DNA of 64,000 nucleotides from Candidatus Saccharimonadota bacterium. GTDB lineage: Bacteria; Patescibacteriota; Saccharimonadia; Saccharimonadales; Saccharimonadaceae. Both the position numbers and the translations under genes were made by a program. The notes under the pieces were generated by a model. That model was given only the letters and a program-made list of their open reading frames with translations, was not told the origin of the DNA and did not search any database. The stretch's first letter is position 1. Each line of letters begins with the position of its first letter. Positions 1 through 9,367 of the stretch are shown in pieces. The stretch lies in contig JAFYKF010000007.1 of NCBI GenBank assembly GCA_017537745.1, forward strand, positions 1-64,000, written 5' to 3'.

Positions 1-436
1 AGACCGCAGTATCATTTAGGTCTACGTCTATTTCAATATCACTTGTTGTAATAGTAAGTGTTTCTTCATTTCCTGAAATATCAGCTATTGCATCAACACT
101 CTTTGTCATTTTGTCTATATTAAGTACTCCAAGTACACCAAGAAGTACTACTACGGATAACGTAGTTAATTTAGCTACTAAGTGTTTATTAGTATGGGTA
201 GTAAAGCGATTTACTTTCTTGCGGCGAGAAATTGCAACAATGATACCAGCCATAATAGCAACAACAAGTACTATTATGCCAATGATTGGTAACACCATGC
301 TAGTATTAAAGTTAACTCCGTCCGTATGCGAGACGCTAAACATACCGGTGTCTGGCGTAATAGCACCCGGTACATCAGTATCTGGCACCACCGCAGAGCT
401 AGCGTCATTTACATTGATTAATAATTTCGATGACAT
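1..436 (-). CDS. MSSKL-family membrane/surface protein, 3' end cut by window edge
   Basis: The start codon is the CAT at 434-436 and the frame stays open to base 1, giving 145 codons. Residues 1-46 form a hydrophilic N-tail with PDTG at 28-31. A first TM segment (about 47-70) is followed by RRKK (71-74), then a second TM (about 87-105) and the start of an ectodomain with the TITTSDIEIDVDLND segment. It is very close to the protein at 40488-42296 and more distant from 23276-25258, so it is one of three paralogs. By the positive-inside rule the Arg/Lys loop is cytoplasmic, placing both the PDTG tail and the C-terminal domain outside. Its function is unknown. The leader contains AAAAGGCAAAAGAC before the ATG. 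Confidence 0.85.
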   Translation of the reverse strand, partial: MSSKLLINVNDASSAVVPDTDVPGAITPDTGMFSVSHTDGVNFNTSMVLPIIGIIVLVVAIMAGIIVAISRRKKVNRFTTHTNKHLVAKLTTLSVVVLLGVLGVLNIDKMTKSVDAIADISGNEETLTITTSDIEIDVDLNDTAV

Positions 437-489
437 GTCTTTTGCCTTTTATATTTTTATGTGTTTGTTTGTAAATACTTACGGTAATA

Positions 490-517
490 ATTATAAAGCA
501 AAAGCCCTAAAAGTCAA
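490..517 (-). promoter_or_regulatory. Sigma70-type promoter of the truncated MSSKL gene
   Basis: Read on the minus strand, a -35 TTGACT (512-517) is followed by a 16-base spacer and -10 TATAAT (490-495). Transcription should start near 483, giving a leader of about 47 bases. The leader resembles that of the paralog at 42296. Confidence 0.7.
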
Positions 518-524
518 GAAACAA

Positions 525-1688
525 TTATTTCCCATCCACCTTCAAGTATTCATCAATTTTACTAATTACTTGCGCATAAGACTCCTCATCTGGCAACATA
601 ACCCAAAGCGGCATATCTTCGCCATATGTATAAGTTGGCAACATATCGCCTACACCACTAAGCCCAATCGATTCAATTTTCCAAGGCTTTCCGCTCGCTA
701 ATTGAAAGCGCAAGAATTTAGTAATGTCATCGCGTGTAAAAGAAGTCTCAAACGAATCCGCCGCAATATCAAGTATTTCTGGAAGCCTCAACAGATAATC
801 GTTCGAACTCGTCATTTTATTAATAATGGCCGTCAAAACCTCCTGTTGATTTTCGCCGCGATGCATGTCGCCTCGTCCGTAAGACTTGCGTTCTCGCGCA
901 AATCTAAGCGCACAATCACCATCAATATGTTGCGTCCCTACATAGAAATAACACATTTTGCTAGCATCAGTTTTACTATTCGCATTCAACCACAATTCCG
1001 CATCCGAATAGATATCGATTCCGTTTAATTCATCCACAACCTTTATCACTGTATCAAAACTCACTTTCACTGTATAGCTTATTTCAATCCCCAAAAAGTC
1101 TTCAAGCGTAGCTTTGCTAAGCTCAATATTATTATTTAATCCAGCATGAGTTAATTTATCACGCAGCCCCGTTGTGCCATGCAATTGCACATAAGTATCG
1201 CGCGGAATTGAAACGAGCAAGAGCTTATTATAAGCGGGGTTCACTACCATCAAAATATTTACGTCGCTGCGCGCAGTCGGATCATCCACGTTGCTCCGCG
1301 AATCACTACCAGACAAATACACAATAAATGGTTCCGCAGTAATATCCATATCAGAGATAAGCGTATTGCCATCTTCGCTCGTGGTTAAACTTACCTTATC
1401 AAGCAAATTATTAAGCGCTTGCACATAACGCAAGACGAATATGCTTCCCGCGATACAAATTATAGAGACGACCATGCTTATTATTCGCATAGCGATTATC
1501 TTTTTCTTCCGAACAAAAAACGGAATTAAGCATAGAAAAACAAGTAAAGTTAGCAGCCCTGCTGTCAATACTACAACCCACGCTTCAAAAATGTGCGTTC
1601 GAGCCAAAGCCACCACACATACAACAGAAATTACCGCTTGCGCAAGCGCAAGCACCACGCCAACAATCCGCCAAATTGATTTTTTCAT
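525..1688 (-). CDS. LytR-CpsA-Psr (LCP) family cell-wall polymer ligase
   Basis: A 387-aa protein with four hydrophobic segments in the first 90 residues and an extracellular LCP domain. Family motifs are visible: SGSDSR (126-131), RSDVNIL (140-146), SIPRDTYV (160-167), KLTHA (178-182) and RFARERK (262-268) followed by GDMHRGENQQEVL. LCP enzymes transfer lipid-linked wall polymers such as teichoic acid or capsule onto peptidoglycan, with Arg/Asp residues of these motifs holding the pyrophosphate and Mg2+. It is the last gene of the polymer operon, one base after galE, which fits a final attachment step. The extra N-terminal TM segments resemble long LCP proteins of Gram-positive bacteria. Confidence 0.92.
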   Translation of the reverse strand: MKKSIWRIVGVVLALAQAVISVVCVVALARTHIFEAWVVVLTAGLLTLLVFLCLIPFFVRKKKIIAMRIISMVVSIICIAGSIFVLRYVQALNNLLDKVSLTTSEDGNTLISDMDITAEPFIVYLSGSDSRSNVDDPTARSDVNILMVVNPAYNKLLLVSIPRDTYVQLHGTTGLRDKLTHAGLNNNIELSKATLEDFLGIEISYTVKVSFDTVIKVVDELNGIDIYSDAELWLNANSKTDASKMCYFYVGTQHIDGDCALRFARERKSYGRGDMHRGENQQEVLTAIINKMTSSNDYLLRLPEILDIAADSFETSFTRDDITKFLRFQLASGKPWKIESIGLSGVGDMLPTYTYGEDMPLWVMLPDEESYAQVISKIDEYLKVDGK

Positions 1689-1689
1689 A

Positions 1690-2694
1690 TTATCTTTTCT
1701 TCAAACAATTCAAATAATTTATCGTGTCACGCATCGCATCAGCCACAGTGAGTTCAGTCTTCCATTTTAGTTCCACTTCCGCTTTTGTAGGGTCAGCAAA
1801 AATCTTAGCGAGATCGCCCGGTCGGCGTGCAGTAATTTTGTATGGCAAAGTTTTACCGCCAGCTTCTTCAAATGCTTTAATCATTTCCATCACCGACGTC
1901 GCTTCACCAGTACCAAGGTTATAAATTTGCACACCTGGGCCCATTTTTTCAATCGCCATTACGTGTCCACGCGCCAAATCCACTACGTGAATGTAATCAC
2001 GCATACCAGTGCCGTCCGGCGTATTGTAATCGTTGCCATAGACGGAAAGTATTGGAATTTCACCAGTAGAAACTTTCATAATAACTGGCATCAAATTATT
2101 TGGGATATCATTTGGATCTTCACCGATGAAACCAGATGCATGAGCACCTACGGGATTAAAGTAACGCAAAATCGTCACTTCAAAATCTGGATTCGCCACA
2201 ACATTGTCTTTCAATATTTGCTCAATCATATACTTAGTCTGGCCGTAAGGATTTGTAATACCAATACCAGTTTGATTTTTCTCGGTTAGCTTCACACCAT
2301 CCTGGTCACCATAGACTGTAGCCGAAGATGAAAAGATAATTCTCTTAGTGCCGTGCTTTTTCATTGCCTCAAGCAGATTAATTGTGGTACCGATATTGTT
2401 GTAATAATATAACAGCGGCTTCCCCACCGATTCCCCTACCGCTTTCAAACCAGCGAAATGCATCACCGCATCATAATTATTGGATGTGAATATCTCGTCA
2501 AGCTTTTCAGTGTCGAGCAAATCTGCATGATAGAATTTTGGCTTTACACCAGTGATTTTTTCGATACCGTCTAGGACGGTAATTTTACTGTTAAAAAGAT
2601 TGTCGATAATTTCGACTTCATAGCCACGCTTAATCAGCTCCACCGCAGTATGCGAGCCAATGTATCCTGTTCCACCAGTTAATAGTATTTTCAT
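1690..2694 (-). CDS. galE: UDP-glucose 4-epimerase
   Basis: 334 aa, normal length for GalE. The Rossmann NAD-binding motif TGGTGYIGSH lies at 6-15, the catalytic Ser/Thr region at FSSSATVYG (121-129) and the YxxxK pair at Y150/K154. It interconverts UDP-Glc and UDP-Gal (or the N-acetyl forms) in the cytoplasm and so supplies sugar donors to the glycosyltransferases upstream in the same operon. A possible internal promoter (TATAAT-like) lies in the 36-base gap before it. GalE versus a related epimerase with other sugar specificity cannot be settled from motifs alone. Confidence 0.93.
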   Translation of the reverse strand: MKILLTGGTGYIGSHTAVELIKRGYEVEIIDNLFNSKITVLDGIEKITGVKPKFYHADLLDTEKLDEIFTSNNYDAVMHFAGLKAVGESVGKPLLYYYNNIGTTINLLEAMKKHGTKRIIFSSSATVYGDQDGVKLTEKNQTGIGITNPYGQTKYMIEQILKDNVVANPDFEVTILRYFNPVGAHASGFIGEDPNDIPNNLMPVIMKVSTGEIPILSVYGNDYNTPDGTGMRDYIHVVDLARGHVMAIEKMGPGVQIYNLGTGEATSVMEMIKAFEEAGGKTLPYKITARRPGDLAKIFADPTKAEVELKWKTELTVADAMRDTINYLNCLKKR

Positions 2695-2730
2695 TTCTGC
2701 TCTACAACCTCATTATATATTATTTAATCA

Positions 2731-3243
2731 TTAAAACAATGATTTAAAAAAGGTGGCAAATCTAAACTTCTTAGCGATCTTGCTTTCAGATTTCTGTCCA
2801 TTTGATATAGCATCCGTCACAGGAGTTTTATTTGATATTTTTTCACGAAGCATCGTCGAGGAAACTTTCTTGGTATATGGGAAATAAACCACATCCACAC
2901 CATACTTCTTTAATTCGGCTTCACACTTGCTGAAAAGTTCAGAACCTTTCCAGTCATCACCCACGAACATTGCGTCAAATTTATATTTGTGATAAGCAGC
3001 AATTTTATCTTTATTAAATTGTGGCACCACCTCGTCAACATACCTACAACCCCGAACAATCTCCATACGATCTTCGAGTGGAATAATAGGTGTCTTGTTT
3101 TTAGTTTTTTGCACAAGTTCATCGGTAGACACGCCCACGATCAAATAGTCGCATTGTTCTTTTGCCCGACGGAGCAAATTTAAGTGTCCAACATGGAACA
3201 TATCATAAACACCCGTAGTGTATCCAACTCTATATTTTTTCAT
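2731..3243 (-). CDS. Glycerol-3-phosphate cytidylyltransferase-like (TagD-type) nucleotidyltransferase
   Basis: 170 aa. It starts with YTTGVYDMFHVGHLNLL, where HVGH (17-20) is the HxGH nucleotide-binding signature of the cytidylyltransferase superfamily. KKVSSTMLR near residue 135 occupies the place of the second signature (RTEGISTT-type in TagD). Such enzymes make CDP-glycerol or a related CDP-alditol. The CDP-glycerol transferase-like gene two places upstream in the operon supports a glycerol-phosphate polymer. The C-terminal 35 residues extend beyond the usual 130-aa TagD domain. The exact substrate is inferred. Confidence 0.8.
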   Translation of the reverse strand: MKKYRVGYTTGVYDMFHVGHLNLLRRAKEQCDYLIVGVSTDELVQKTKNKTPIIPLEDRMEIVRGCRYVDEVVPQFNKDKIAAYHKYKFDAMFVGDDWKGSELFSKCEAELKKYGVDVVYFPYTKKVSSTMLREKISNKTPVTDAISNGQKSESKIAKKFRFATFFKSLF

Positions 3244-3292
3244 AATTATATTTTATCACCGATTTGTTAAATTGTCAATTATATTACAGAGA

Positions 3293-4732
3293 TTAAGAAC
3301 TCACCGTCTCATCAATAGTTTTATTTGTATTCTTTTTTCTAGACTTAAGCATACCAAGAATACTTTTCATATTATTACGATTCACCAGGAATACGTATAT
3401 CCCCACAAACAAAACATTCGCGACATTTAACCACATAATATCAAGATGATATGCCACAGCTGAAATAATAAAAATTACCGTAAATAATGCAAACCCTTTA
3501 TAATCAAATTTATATTTGACATACTTTTGACAATCATACACACGATAAATACCCATCGCCATATATGACGCAAGCGTCGAAATAGTGGCAGCATGAATAC
3601 CTATAAAATGTATCAGGGCCAAATCGACCACAATGTTAATTGCAGCAGAAATCATTGTGGTATTCGCAATCGCTTTAGTCTTCTTCTTTGCAACATAAAT
3701 ACCGCCAATCAAACTAATCAAAACATGCCAGCTATTAGCATAAAGAAGCACTGGGATATAGCTATAAGAAGACCGATAATCGCTTCCGATTATAATATCA
3801 AACACAATCGGAAGTACCACAAGAATAATCAAAGCAATACTCGAAAACAACATCAACAGCTGATTAATCATTTTTGTAAAGAATTCATCTCGATCTTCAT
3901 CGTCAATATGCACCGATGCAGTCTCTTGCCATGACACATTAAAAATAGAAAAAATACTATTTAATATATTTGAAAACTTACACGATACCGTATAAATACC
4001 ATTCGCAGAAGCATCCAAAAACATCCTAATAATCGTCCTGTCAGAAACATTCACCACCCACCAGGACAAAGAATTTGGAATCATTGGAATTGAGAATTTT
4101 AGGAACTCTTTAATAATCTTTTTAGAAACCAATCTGAATGATACATTTCTATATAGTTTTGCACTAAGAAAAACATACAAGAAGCAAAGAATATTTGCAA
4201 CAGAAGACGAGATTAGAATACTCTCGGCTCCACGATTCATAAATAGTATTAAAACTATGTTCGCAACTAAAGTAGTCAATCCAGTTAATACGCTCGCGAT
4301 TGCATAACGAACAATGTTGCCCATTCCTCGAAGAATTTGCAAAGTAACACCGGAAATCATGAGCACAACCAAGTTTAGGACAATCCAGAGATGGTTAGGC
4401 AAAGTTACGAAAAATGAAGCAATTAGACATATTAATAGTGCTACGACGACGGACCAAGTCAGAACAAATAGAATATTGCTTATCATTGTCTTAGTCTTCT
4501 CAGGCGACTTTCTACAATCCACCAAAAACCTAAACGTTGCACTATCCATACGGAGCGTCAAAACTGGGACAAGCAAAGTCAGATAAGACTGAATCAAATC
4601 TACAGTACCATAATCATTCGTGGCAAGTTTAGAAGTATAAAGCGGGAGCAAAAGAAGACTCATAAACTGCGTAGCAAATTTGCCAAGCAGTAAAACAAGC
4701 GTATTCTTGATGAATTCTCTTCCCTTACTCAT
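3293..4732 (-). CDS. Polysaccharide/teichoic acid flippase (MOP superfamily, Wzx-like)
   Basis: About 479 aa with roughly 12-14 hydrophobic segments and an opening (KNTLVLLLGKFATQFMSLLL) typical of RfbX/Wzx-type oligosaccharide flippases. The start was set at the Met at 4732, which has AGGGG seven bases upstream; an earlier in-frame Met at 4756 lies inside the preceding gene. The coding sequence overlaps the end of the TagB-like gene by eight bases, so translation is probably coupled. It would move the undecaprenyl-linked repeat unit across the membrane for polymerisation and LCP attachment. Confidence 0.85.
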   Translation of the reverse strand: MSKGREFIKNTLVLLLGKFATQFMSLLLLPLYTSKLATNDYGTVDLIQSYLTLLVPVLTLRMDSATFRFLVDCRKSPEKTKTMISNILFVLTWSVVVALLICLIASFFVTLPNHLWIVLNLVVLMISGVTLQILRGMGNIVRYAIASVLTGLTTLVANIVLILFMNRGAESILISSSVANILCFLYVFLSAKLYRNVSFRLVSKKIIKEFLKFSIPMIPNSLSWWVVNVSDRTIIRMFLDASANGIYTVSCKFSNILNSIFSIFNVSWQETASVHIDDEDRDEFFTKMINQLLMLFSSIALIILVVLPIVFDIIIGSDYRSSYSYIPVLLYANSWHVLISLIGGIYVAKKKTKAIANTTMISAAINIVVDLALIHFIGIHAATISTLASYMAMGIYRVYDCQKYVKYKFDYKGFALFTVIFIISAVAYHLDIMWLNVANVLFVGIYVFLVNRNNMKSILGMLKSRKKNTNKTIDETVSS

Positions 4733-5921
4733 TTTTTCCCCTACATTTATCAACAATTAAACCTGCAATAGTTTTTGAGGCATTTCCTCTTTCACAAAGA
4801 CCGATTTTCTCACTAAAAACTTGAATATTTTTCAAGTACTCTTTATAATCAAATCCTTTTATGGTATTAATTAGCTCATCTATGTTAGAAGTTTTTTTGA
4901 ATGGCAGCTCATCAAATGAAAAATATAAATCTCGCTCATTTTTCAAGTATTGCTCCAAATCTGGCACGTATAGAATACATGGTTTTTTTGCAATCATCAT
5001 ATCAAAACAACAACCTGAATAATCTGTTATTAAGTAATCAGCCGCACATATTAATTCTTGCATATCCGGATACTTTGAGGAGTTTATGATATTTGAGTTT
5101 ATCTTAGTGTCATTCATATTTGGATGCAATCTTAGAATTAAGGTATAATTACTACCCATTTTTTTTGAAAACTCGTCGCAATCAATAAATCTATCATCAA
5201 ATTTTCCATCAACGCGGAATGTCGGCGCATATAATATAATTACTTTGGTTGGATCTATGTTAAAAAAATCACATATTTTTATTCTATTTTTTCTAATTCC
5301 ATCTTTTTTTAACAAAATATCACATCGCGCTGTTCCACATTCAAGAACCTCACCATCATACCAAAAAGATTTCTTATATATATCTGTGCTAAAACGACAC
5401 CCCGAAGTTATTAAATCAATCATTCCAGAATCATGTTTACAAGTAGTAATATACTGCGGCGTCATATGCTTTAATGCATCTTTTTCAATCTTTTTCAGCC
5501 TTAACGAACTATGCCACGTTTGGATATAAAATTGATTCTTTCTTTTTACAATTCCGTAGTCAAATCTCATATTATTAATCCATATTTTCGCAGTAGCCAA
5601 ATGATAATAGTATGCCAACGATTTATATCTCGTATACTTCACTCCTTCAGGAAGACCTTTCTTTAAATTCTTCTTGACAGCACAATAAATAATCATATCT
5701 TTTTTCTTTAGTAGTTCATCCATAATATACTTTGCATTATCACCATATCCTTTACCAACAAAACTGATAAAAATAATCTTATTCTTGCAGATTGGAAATA
5801 AACGGAATAATTTTATGAACAGATAATAAATTGCACTTGAAACCCAAAACTTTATTCTACTTAAAACATAAAATAGCTTCTTATTATTTCTTAATTTATT
5901 TTTGACAATCTTTACCAACAT
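4725..5921 (-). CDS. CDP-glycerol:glycerophosphate glycerophosphotransferase family protein (TagB/TagF-like)
   Basis: 398 aa. Family features in order: IIFISFVGKGYGDNAKYI near residue 50, FYIQTWHSSLRLKKIEKD near 130, ILYAPTFR near 225, LRLHPNM near 255 and ADYLITDYSGCCFDMM near 285. This is the glycosyltransferase-B fold of teichoic acid primases and polymerases, which transfer glycerol-phosphate from CDP-glycerol. The N-terminal hydrophobic stretch fits membrane association. It sits between a GT2 enzyme and a flippase. Whether it primes (TagB) or polymerises (TagF), or uses another CDP-alditol, cannot be told from the sequence. Confidence 0.88.
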   Translation of the reverse strand: MLVKIVKNKLRNNKKLFYVLSRIKFWVSSAIYYLFIKLFRLFPICKNKIIFISFVGKGYGDNAKYIMDELLKKKDMIIYCAVKKNLKKGLPEGVKYTRYKSLAYYYHLATAKIWINNMRFDYGIVKRKNQFYIQTWHSSLRLKKIEKDALKHMTPQYITTCKHDSGMIDLITSGCRFSTDIYKKSFWYDGEVLECGTARCDILLKKDGIRKNRIKICDFFNIDPTKVIILYAPTFRVDGKFDDRFIDCDEFSKKMGSNYTLILRLHPNMNDTKINSNIINSSKYPDMQELICAADYLITDYSGCCFDMMIAKKPCILYVPDLEQYLKNERDLYFSFDELPFKKTSNIDELINTIKGFDYKEYLKNIQVFSEKIGLCERGNASKTIAGLIVDKCRGKNE

Positions 5922-5929
5922 ACTATCTC

Positions 5930-6901
5930 CTAAAGACGAACCGCCCCCTTATTCTTCAAAAATAGATAAACCTTGATTGAAATAATCCCAGCCCTAATAC
6001 CAAATATTGAAGAAATTTTATTAAACTTCCTCACTTTATAATTCAAATCGTTTTTTAAAATACCTATTATACTTTTATACTTTTTTATTTCTTCTTTTGT
6101 TGAATTGTTACGTCCAACGATAGATAACAAAATTAAATATTGGTACGCCAGATAAGACAAAAACATTTTCTTAGTTTCTTCAGCTGAATAATTATATGAA
6201 CACCACTTATTGATGACGTACCAAAGAGATTTGACTCTTTTTCGACTAACACCATTCGTAGTAGACCCATTCCTTTGTTGTCTATACACATAAACATCCG
6301 TATTCGTAATCGTCAAACTATTAATGTGTTGATAAAGACACAATGAGAAATCCAAATCTTCAGACAGAATATTTTCATTAAAGAAAATATCATTATCAGT
6401 TATAATAGAGCGTCTTATTATTTTATCACAGCCAGCAGATAAAGTACTATTCCGAATCATAACAAAAAACTTATTAAATAATATGTCGTCATTATTGCAA
6501 ATAATATCATCAACAAAATGATAGCTCTTTTTTCTTTCATAATAATATATAAATTTATACTGAAGAACATCTGGTTTTTCAGTTTTTAGTACATAAGCGA
6601 GCTTTGCTAAACAATCTTGCGAAAAAAGATAGTCATCGCTGTCAATAAACATAATATAATCACCAACGGCCTTTCTAATTCCAAAATTTCTTGCATTAGA
6701 CACTCCATAGTTTTTCCTATGAAAAACCTTGACCTGCGGCAACCCAGAAAAGGAATCACAAATTTTCCCGCTTCCATCAGTAGAGCCATCGTCAATAATC
6801 AGTAATTCATAACTATCATATGTCTGAGAAAGAATACTCTCTATACACTGCCTAACATATCTTTCAACATTATACACAGGAACAATAATACTAAACTTCA
6901 T
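5930..6901 (-). CDS. Family 2 glycosyltransferase
   Basis: 323 aa with the GT-A opening FSIIVPVYNVERYVRQCIES, the nucleotide-sugar motif IIDDGSTDGS (about 36-45) and the metal-binding DxD equivalent MFIDSDDY (about 88-95). It adds one sugar to the lipid-linked repeat unit on the cytoplasmic face. The donor is unknown. Its start overlaps the end of the polymerase-like gene by 11 bases and its stop lies eight bases before the TagB-like gene. Confidence 0.9.
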   Translation of the reverse strand: MKFSIIVPVYNVERYVRQCIESILSQTYDSYELLIIDDGSTDGSGKICDSFSGLPQVKVFHRKNYGVSNARNFGIRKAVGDYIMFIDSDDYLFSQDCLAKLAYVLKTEKPDVLQYKFIYYYERKKSYHFVDDIICNNDDILFNKFFVMIRNSTLSAGCDKIIRRSIITDNDIFFNENILSEDLDFSLCLYQHINSLTITNTDVYVYRQQRNGSTTNGVSRKRVKSLWYVINKWCSYNYSAEETKKMFLSYLAYQYLILLSIVGRNNSTKEEIKKYKSIIGILKNDLNYKVRKFNKISSIFGIRAGIISIKVYLFLKNKGAVRL

Positions 6902-8186
6902 TTTTCACTCTCCTATGATAAAATGATGCGATCATTACTAACTCCAACGGTAAAATCTTAGATCTATGCCTCATCGCCTGACCATAGTTATTCACTCCTA
7001 AACCAAAAATTATATAAGTAATCAAAATGGCCAATAGATCACAAATAAGTATTGCTTTTTTATCTTCTGTAGTTTTCTTATTCTGAATAATTGTCTTAAC
7101 AAGCAACACGAGAATAATCAATCTGGGAATACCATCAATCAACAGTGCAATGATAGTCTCAACATTATATACTTGCCAAGGTAATGGCGCAATGGCAAAC
7201 ATTAACGCTCTATAAGGAATCATGGCAATTAGCTCAATGAGATTTGTCGGATCATAAAGAATATAATTTGTATTACCACCCAATAGACTATTTGTCTTAT
7301 TAACACGCATTACAAGATCATCGCCACTTTCAATCCCAGAAAAACGCTTCGAAGCAGAAGACCATATACCGGTTGTTGAAAAAAGTGCGGTAATCGCGGC
7401 CGTAATAAAAATCATAATTGGACGAAAAATCTTTATTTTTTTCAGAAAACGTTTTTGTATAAAAATATACGAATACACAATTAAAAGGCCTAGCACTCCA
7501 GAATGCATCATCGATGCTAGTATCACGCACAATGCCGAGATAAAATAATTCCTATTTATGTCATTTTTCATATAACAAACTATATTATAAAATGACAGTA
7601 TTACTAATAGCTGGACGGGTATTTCGCGTAAAATCGACATACCGAAAATATAATTTACAGGATAGATTGAAAGAATTGTTGCACCGATGGTTGCTTTTTT
7701 CTTGTCATTGCAAATCAATTGAACAGTCTTATATGTATATAAAATAGATAAGTAAAACAATGGCAAAATATAATAATGAATTATGGAAATGTTTCTACCA
7801 AATAATTTATAAATAATCGCAATCATTCCGGAGAACAAATCTGGAGCATTACTGAATATAGAAAATAAGTTATCACTGTTCAATACGGTATTGTTAGCGT
7901 AAATATCGTAAGTCTCCCAGTCAACATTCGTAAACGGCAAGTTATGCGTAATCGAATTATAAATGTTTAAGGCCAATTGCGATAAGAGTATCAGAGAAAA
8001 AATTATAAATACCGTTTTATTACTACGTAAATAGTTCCTGTAACAAAGATGAACAACATAAAATAGAATAATATTCGGAATAATAATAGAAATAAAACTT
8101 ACACCGGAAAAATATGAAGCAATAACGCTATAAAAAAACGGGGTCAAGCCGACAAATAGCGGTACCAACGATTTTCTATTTTTCAT
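6891..8186 (-). CDS. Polytopic membrane protein, probable polysaccharide polymerase (Wzy/EpsG-like)
   Basis: 431 aa with about ten to twelve hydrophobic segments and a longer extracellular stretch after the third (around NVDWETYDIYANN). No strict signature is visible, as is usual for Wzy-type polymerases. The position between GT4 and GT2 genes, and the flippase in the operon, make a repeat-unit polymerase the best guess. A membrane GT-C glycosyltransferase is an alternative. It overlaps both neighbours by 11 bases. Confidence 0.6.
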   Translation of the reverse strand: MKNRKSLVPLFVGLTPFFYSVIASYFSGVSFISIIIPNIILFYVVHLCYRNYLRSNKTVFIIFSLILLSQLALNIYNSITHNLPFTNVDWETYDIYANNTVLNSDNLFSIFSNAPDLFSGMIAIIYKLFGRNISIIHYYILPLFYLSILYTYKTVQLICNDKKKATIGATILSIYPVNYIFGMSILREIPVQLLVILSFYNIVCYMKNDINRNYFISALCVILASMMHSGVLGLLIVYSYIFIQKRFLKKIKIFRPIMIFITAAITALFSTTGIWSSASKRFSGIESGDDLVMRVNKTNSLLGGNTNYILYDPTNLIELIAMIPYRALMFAIAPLPWQVYNVETIIALLIDGIPRLIILVLLVKTIIQNKKTTEDKKAILICDLLAILITYIIFGLGVNNYGQAMRHRSKILPLELVMIASFYHRRVKNEV

Positions 8187-9252
8187 ATATATTCCTCATT
8201 TTTAAAAGGACATAAGACATAAACCAGCCGCTAAAAGGCTCACTTAATCCTTTTTTAATGTATCCATTAATCACATCGGTGCCATTTGCTAAAACACTTC
8301 CATTTGCCTTTTCGCAAACGTCCCTGTTCCCCCTACAATCCGTCGCCACAATCGGAATGCCACGAAATGCAGCTTCAAGCAAATTAACCGGCAAACCTTC
8401 TTGACGAGATGACGATACTGCCACATCAGAAATCTGCAATAACTTTGGAATATCATTTCTAAACCCAAGAAAATGTACTTGGTTCTCCAAATCCAATTTC
8501 TTTGTGAGTTTTTGGCATTTACCATTCAAGCTATCTTTACCCGGCAATAATAGATGCATATCTTTTCTTTCATCAAACACCGGTTTCAATGTTTTAATCA
8601 ACCAAATTTGGTTTTTTCTTTTCGATAATTCCGCCGGAAAAATCAGTACGAAATCATCAGCTTTTAATCCAAGCTTCTTTCGAAGTGAAGTCTTTTCTTT
8701 CGCGCTCAACTTCTTCTCAAACTTCTTCGGATCTACACCCACGCCTGGCACATATTGGATATCTTTGCAGCGTTTACTAAACTTCTTTTTTGCACGTTCA
8801 TAGTCTTCATTATTAATCGTAATTAACGTATCCGTGTATTTAGCAAGATACCATTCCACAGGATAAAACATCAACCAAAAATGTAGTGGTGCACCTTTGT
8901 AAAAATGGAACCCATGCGCCGTATAAATCACCCTCGTGCCACTTTTCCGAGCCGACCTCGCAGCCATCCTTGCAACTACTCCACCCATCGGTGTATGACA
9001 ATGGACAATATCATATTTTTCTTCTTTTATAGTTTTGCGAAGCTTTCTAATTGCCTTATAATTTGAAATCAATTTAAACGGACTTCGTTTAATAGGCATG
9101 GAGATTTTTTTATCACAATATTTAATCGGCTTATCAGACTCAGTCGCAACCGACGTTTCCCATCCTTTCTCTTTAAACATTTTTAAAAATGGCAAATGAA
9201 AAAGCTCAATATGCGAATCCACCGTTGCCACAAATAAAACTTTTTTTGCCAT
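8176..9252 (-). CDS. Family 4 glycosyltransferase
   Basis: 358 aa from the Met at 9252 (MAKKVLFVATVDSHIELFHL), chosen over an earlier in-frame ATG at 9309 because it begins the conserved fold and has an A/G-rich site upstream. GT-B features: the HTPMGGVVAR loop, VPGVGVDPKKF near residue 173, and the C-terminal donor site SSSRQEGLPVNLLEA with the EX7E pattern. It resembles EpsD/CapM-type enzymes that add the second sugar after the lipid-linked first sugar, which fits its place directly behind the initiating transferase. Confidence 0.9.
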   Translation of the reverse strand: MAKKVLFVATVDSHIELFHLPFLKMFKEKGWETSVATESDKPIKYCDKKISMPIKRSPFKLISNYKAIRKLRKTIKEEKYDIVHCHTPMGGVVARMAARSARKSGTRVIYTAHGFHFYKGAPLHFWLMFYPVEWYLAKYTDTLITINNEDYERAKKKFSKRCKDIQYVPGVGVDPKKFEKKLSAKEKTSLRKKLGLKADDFVLIFPAELSKRKNQIWLIKTLKPVFDERKDMHLLLPGKDSLNGKCQKLTKKLDLENQVHFLGFRNDIPKLLQISDVAVSSSRQEGLPVNLLEAAFRGIPIVATDCRGNRDVCEKANGSVLANGTDVINGYIKKGLSEPFSGWFMSYVLLKMRNIYEK

Positions 9253-9367
9253 TTTTTCTATTCTTTCTTCAATAAAAAAATCCCCCTCACACCTATTATT
9301 ATACCACACTTTACCCTATTTCGTCAACTACCGGCACCATAACAAGTCAACGAAATCAAGCACAAGC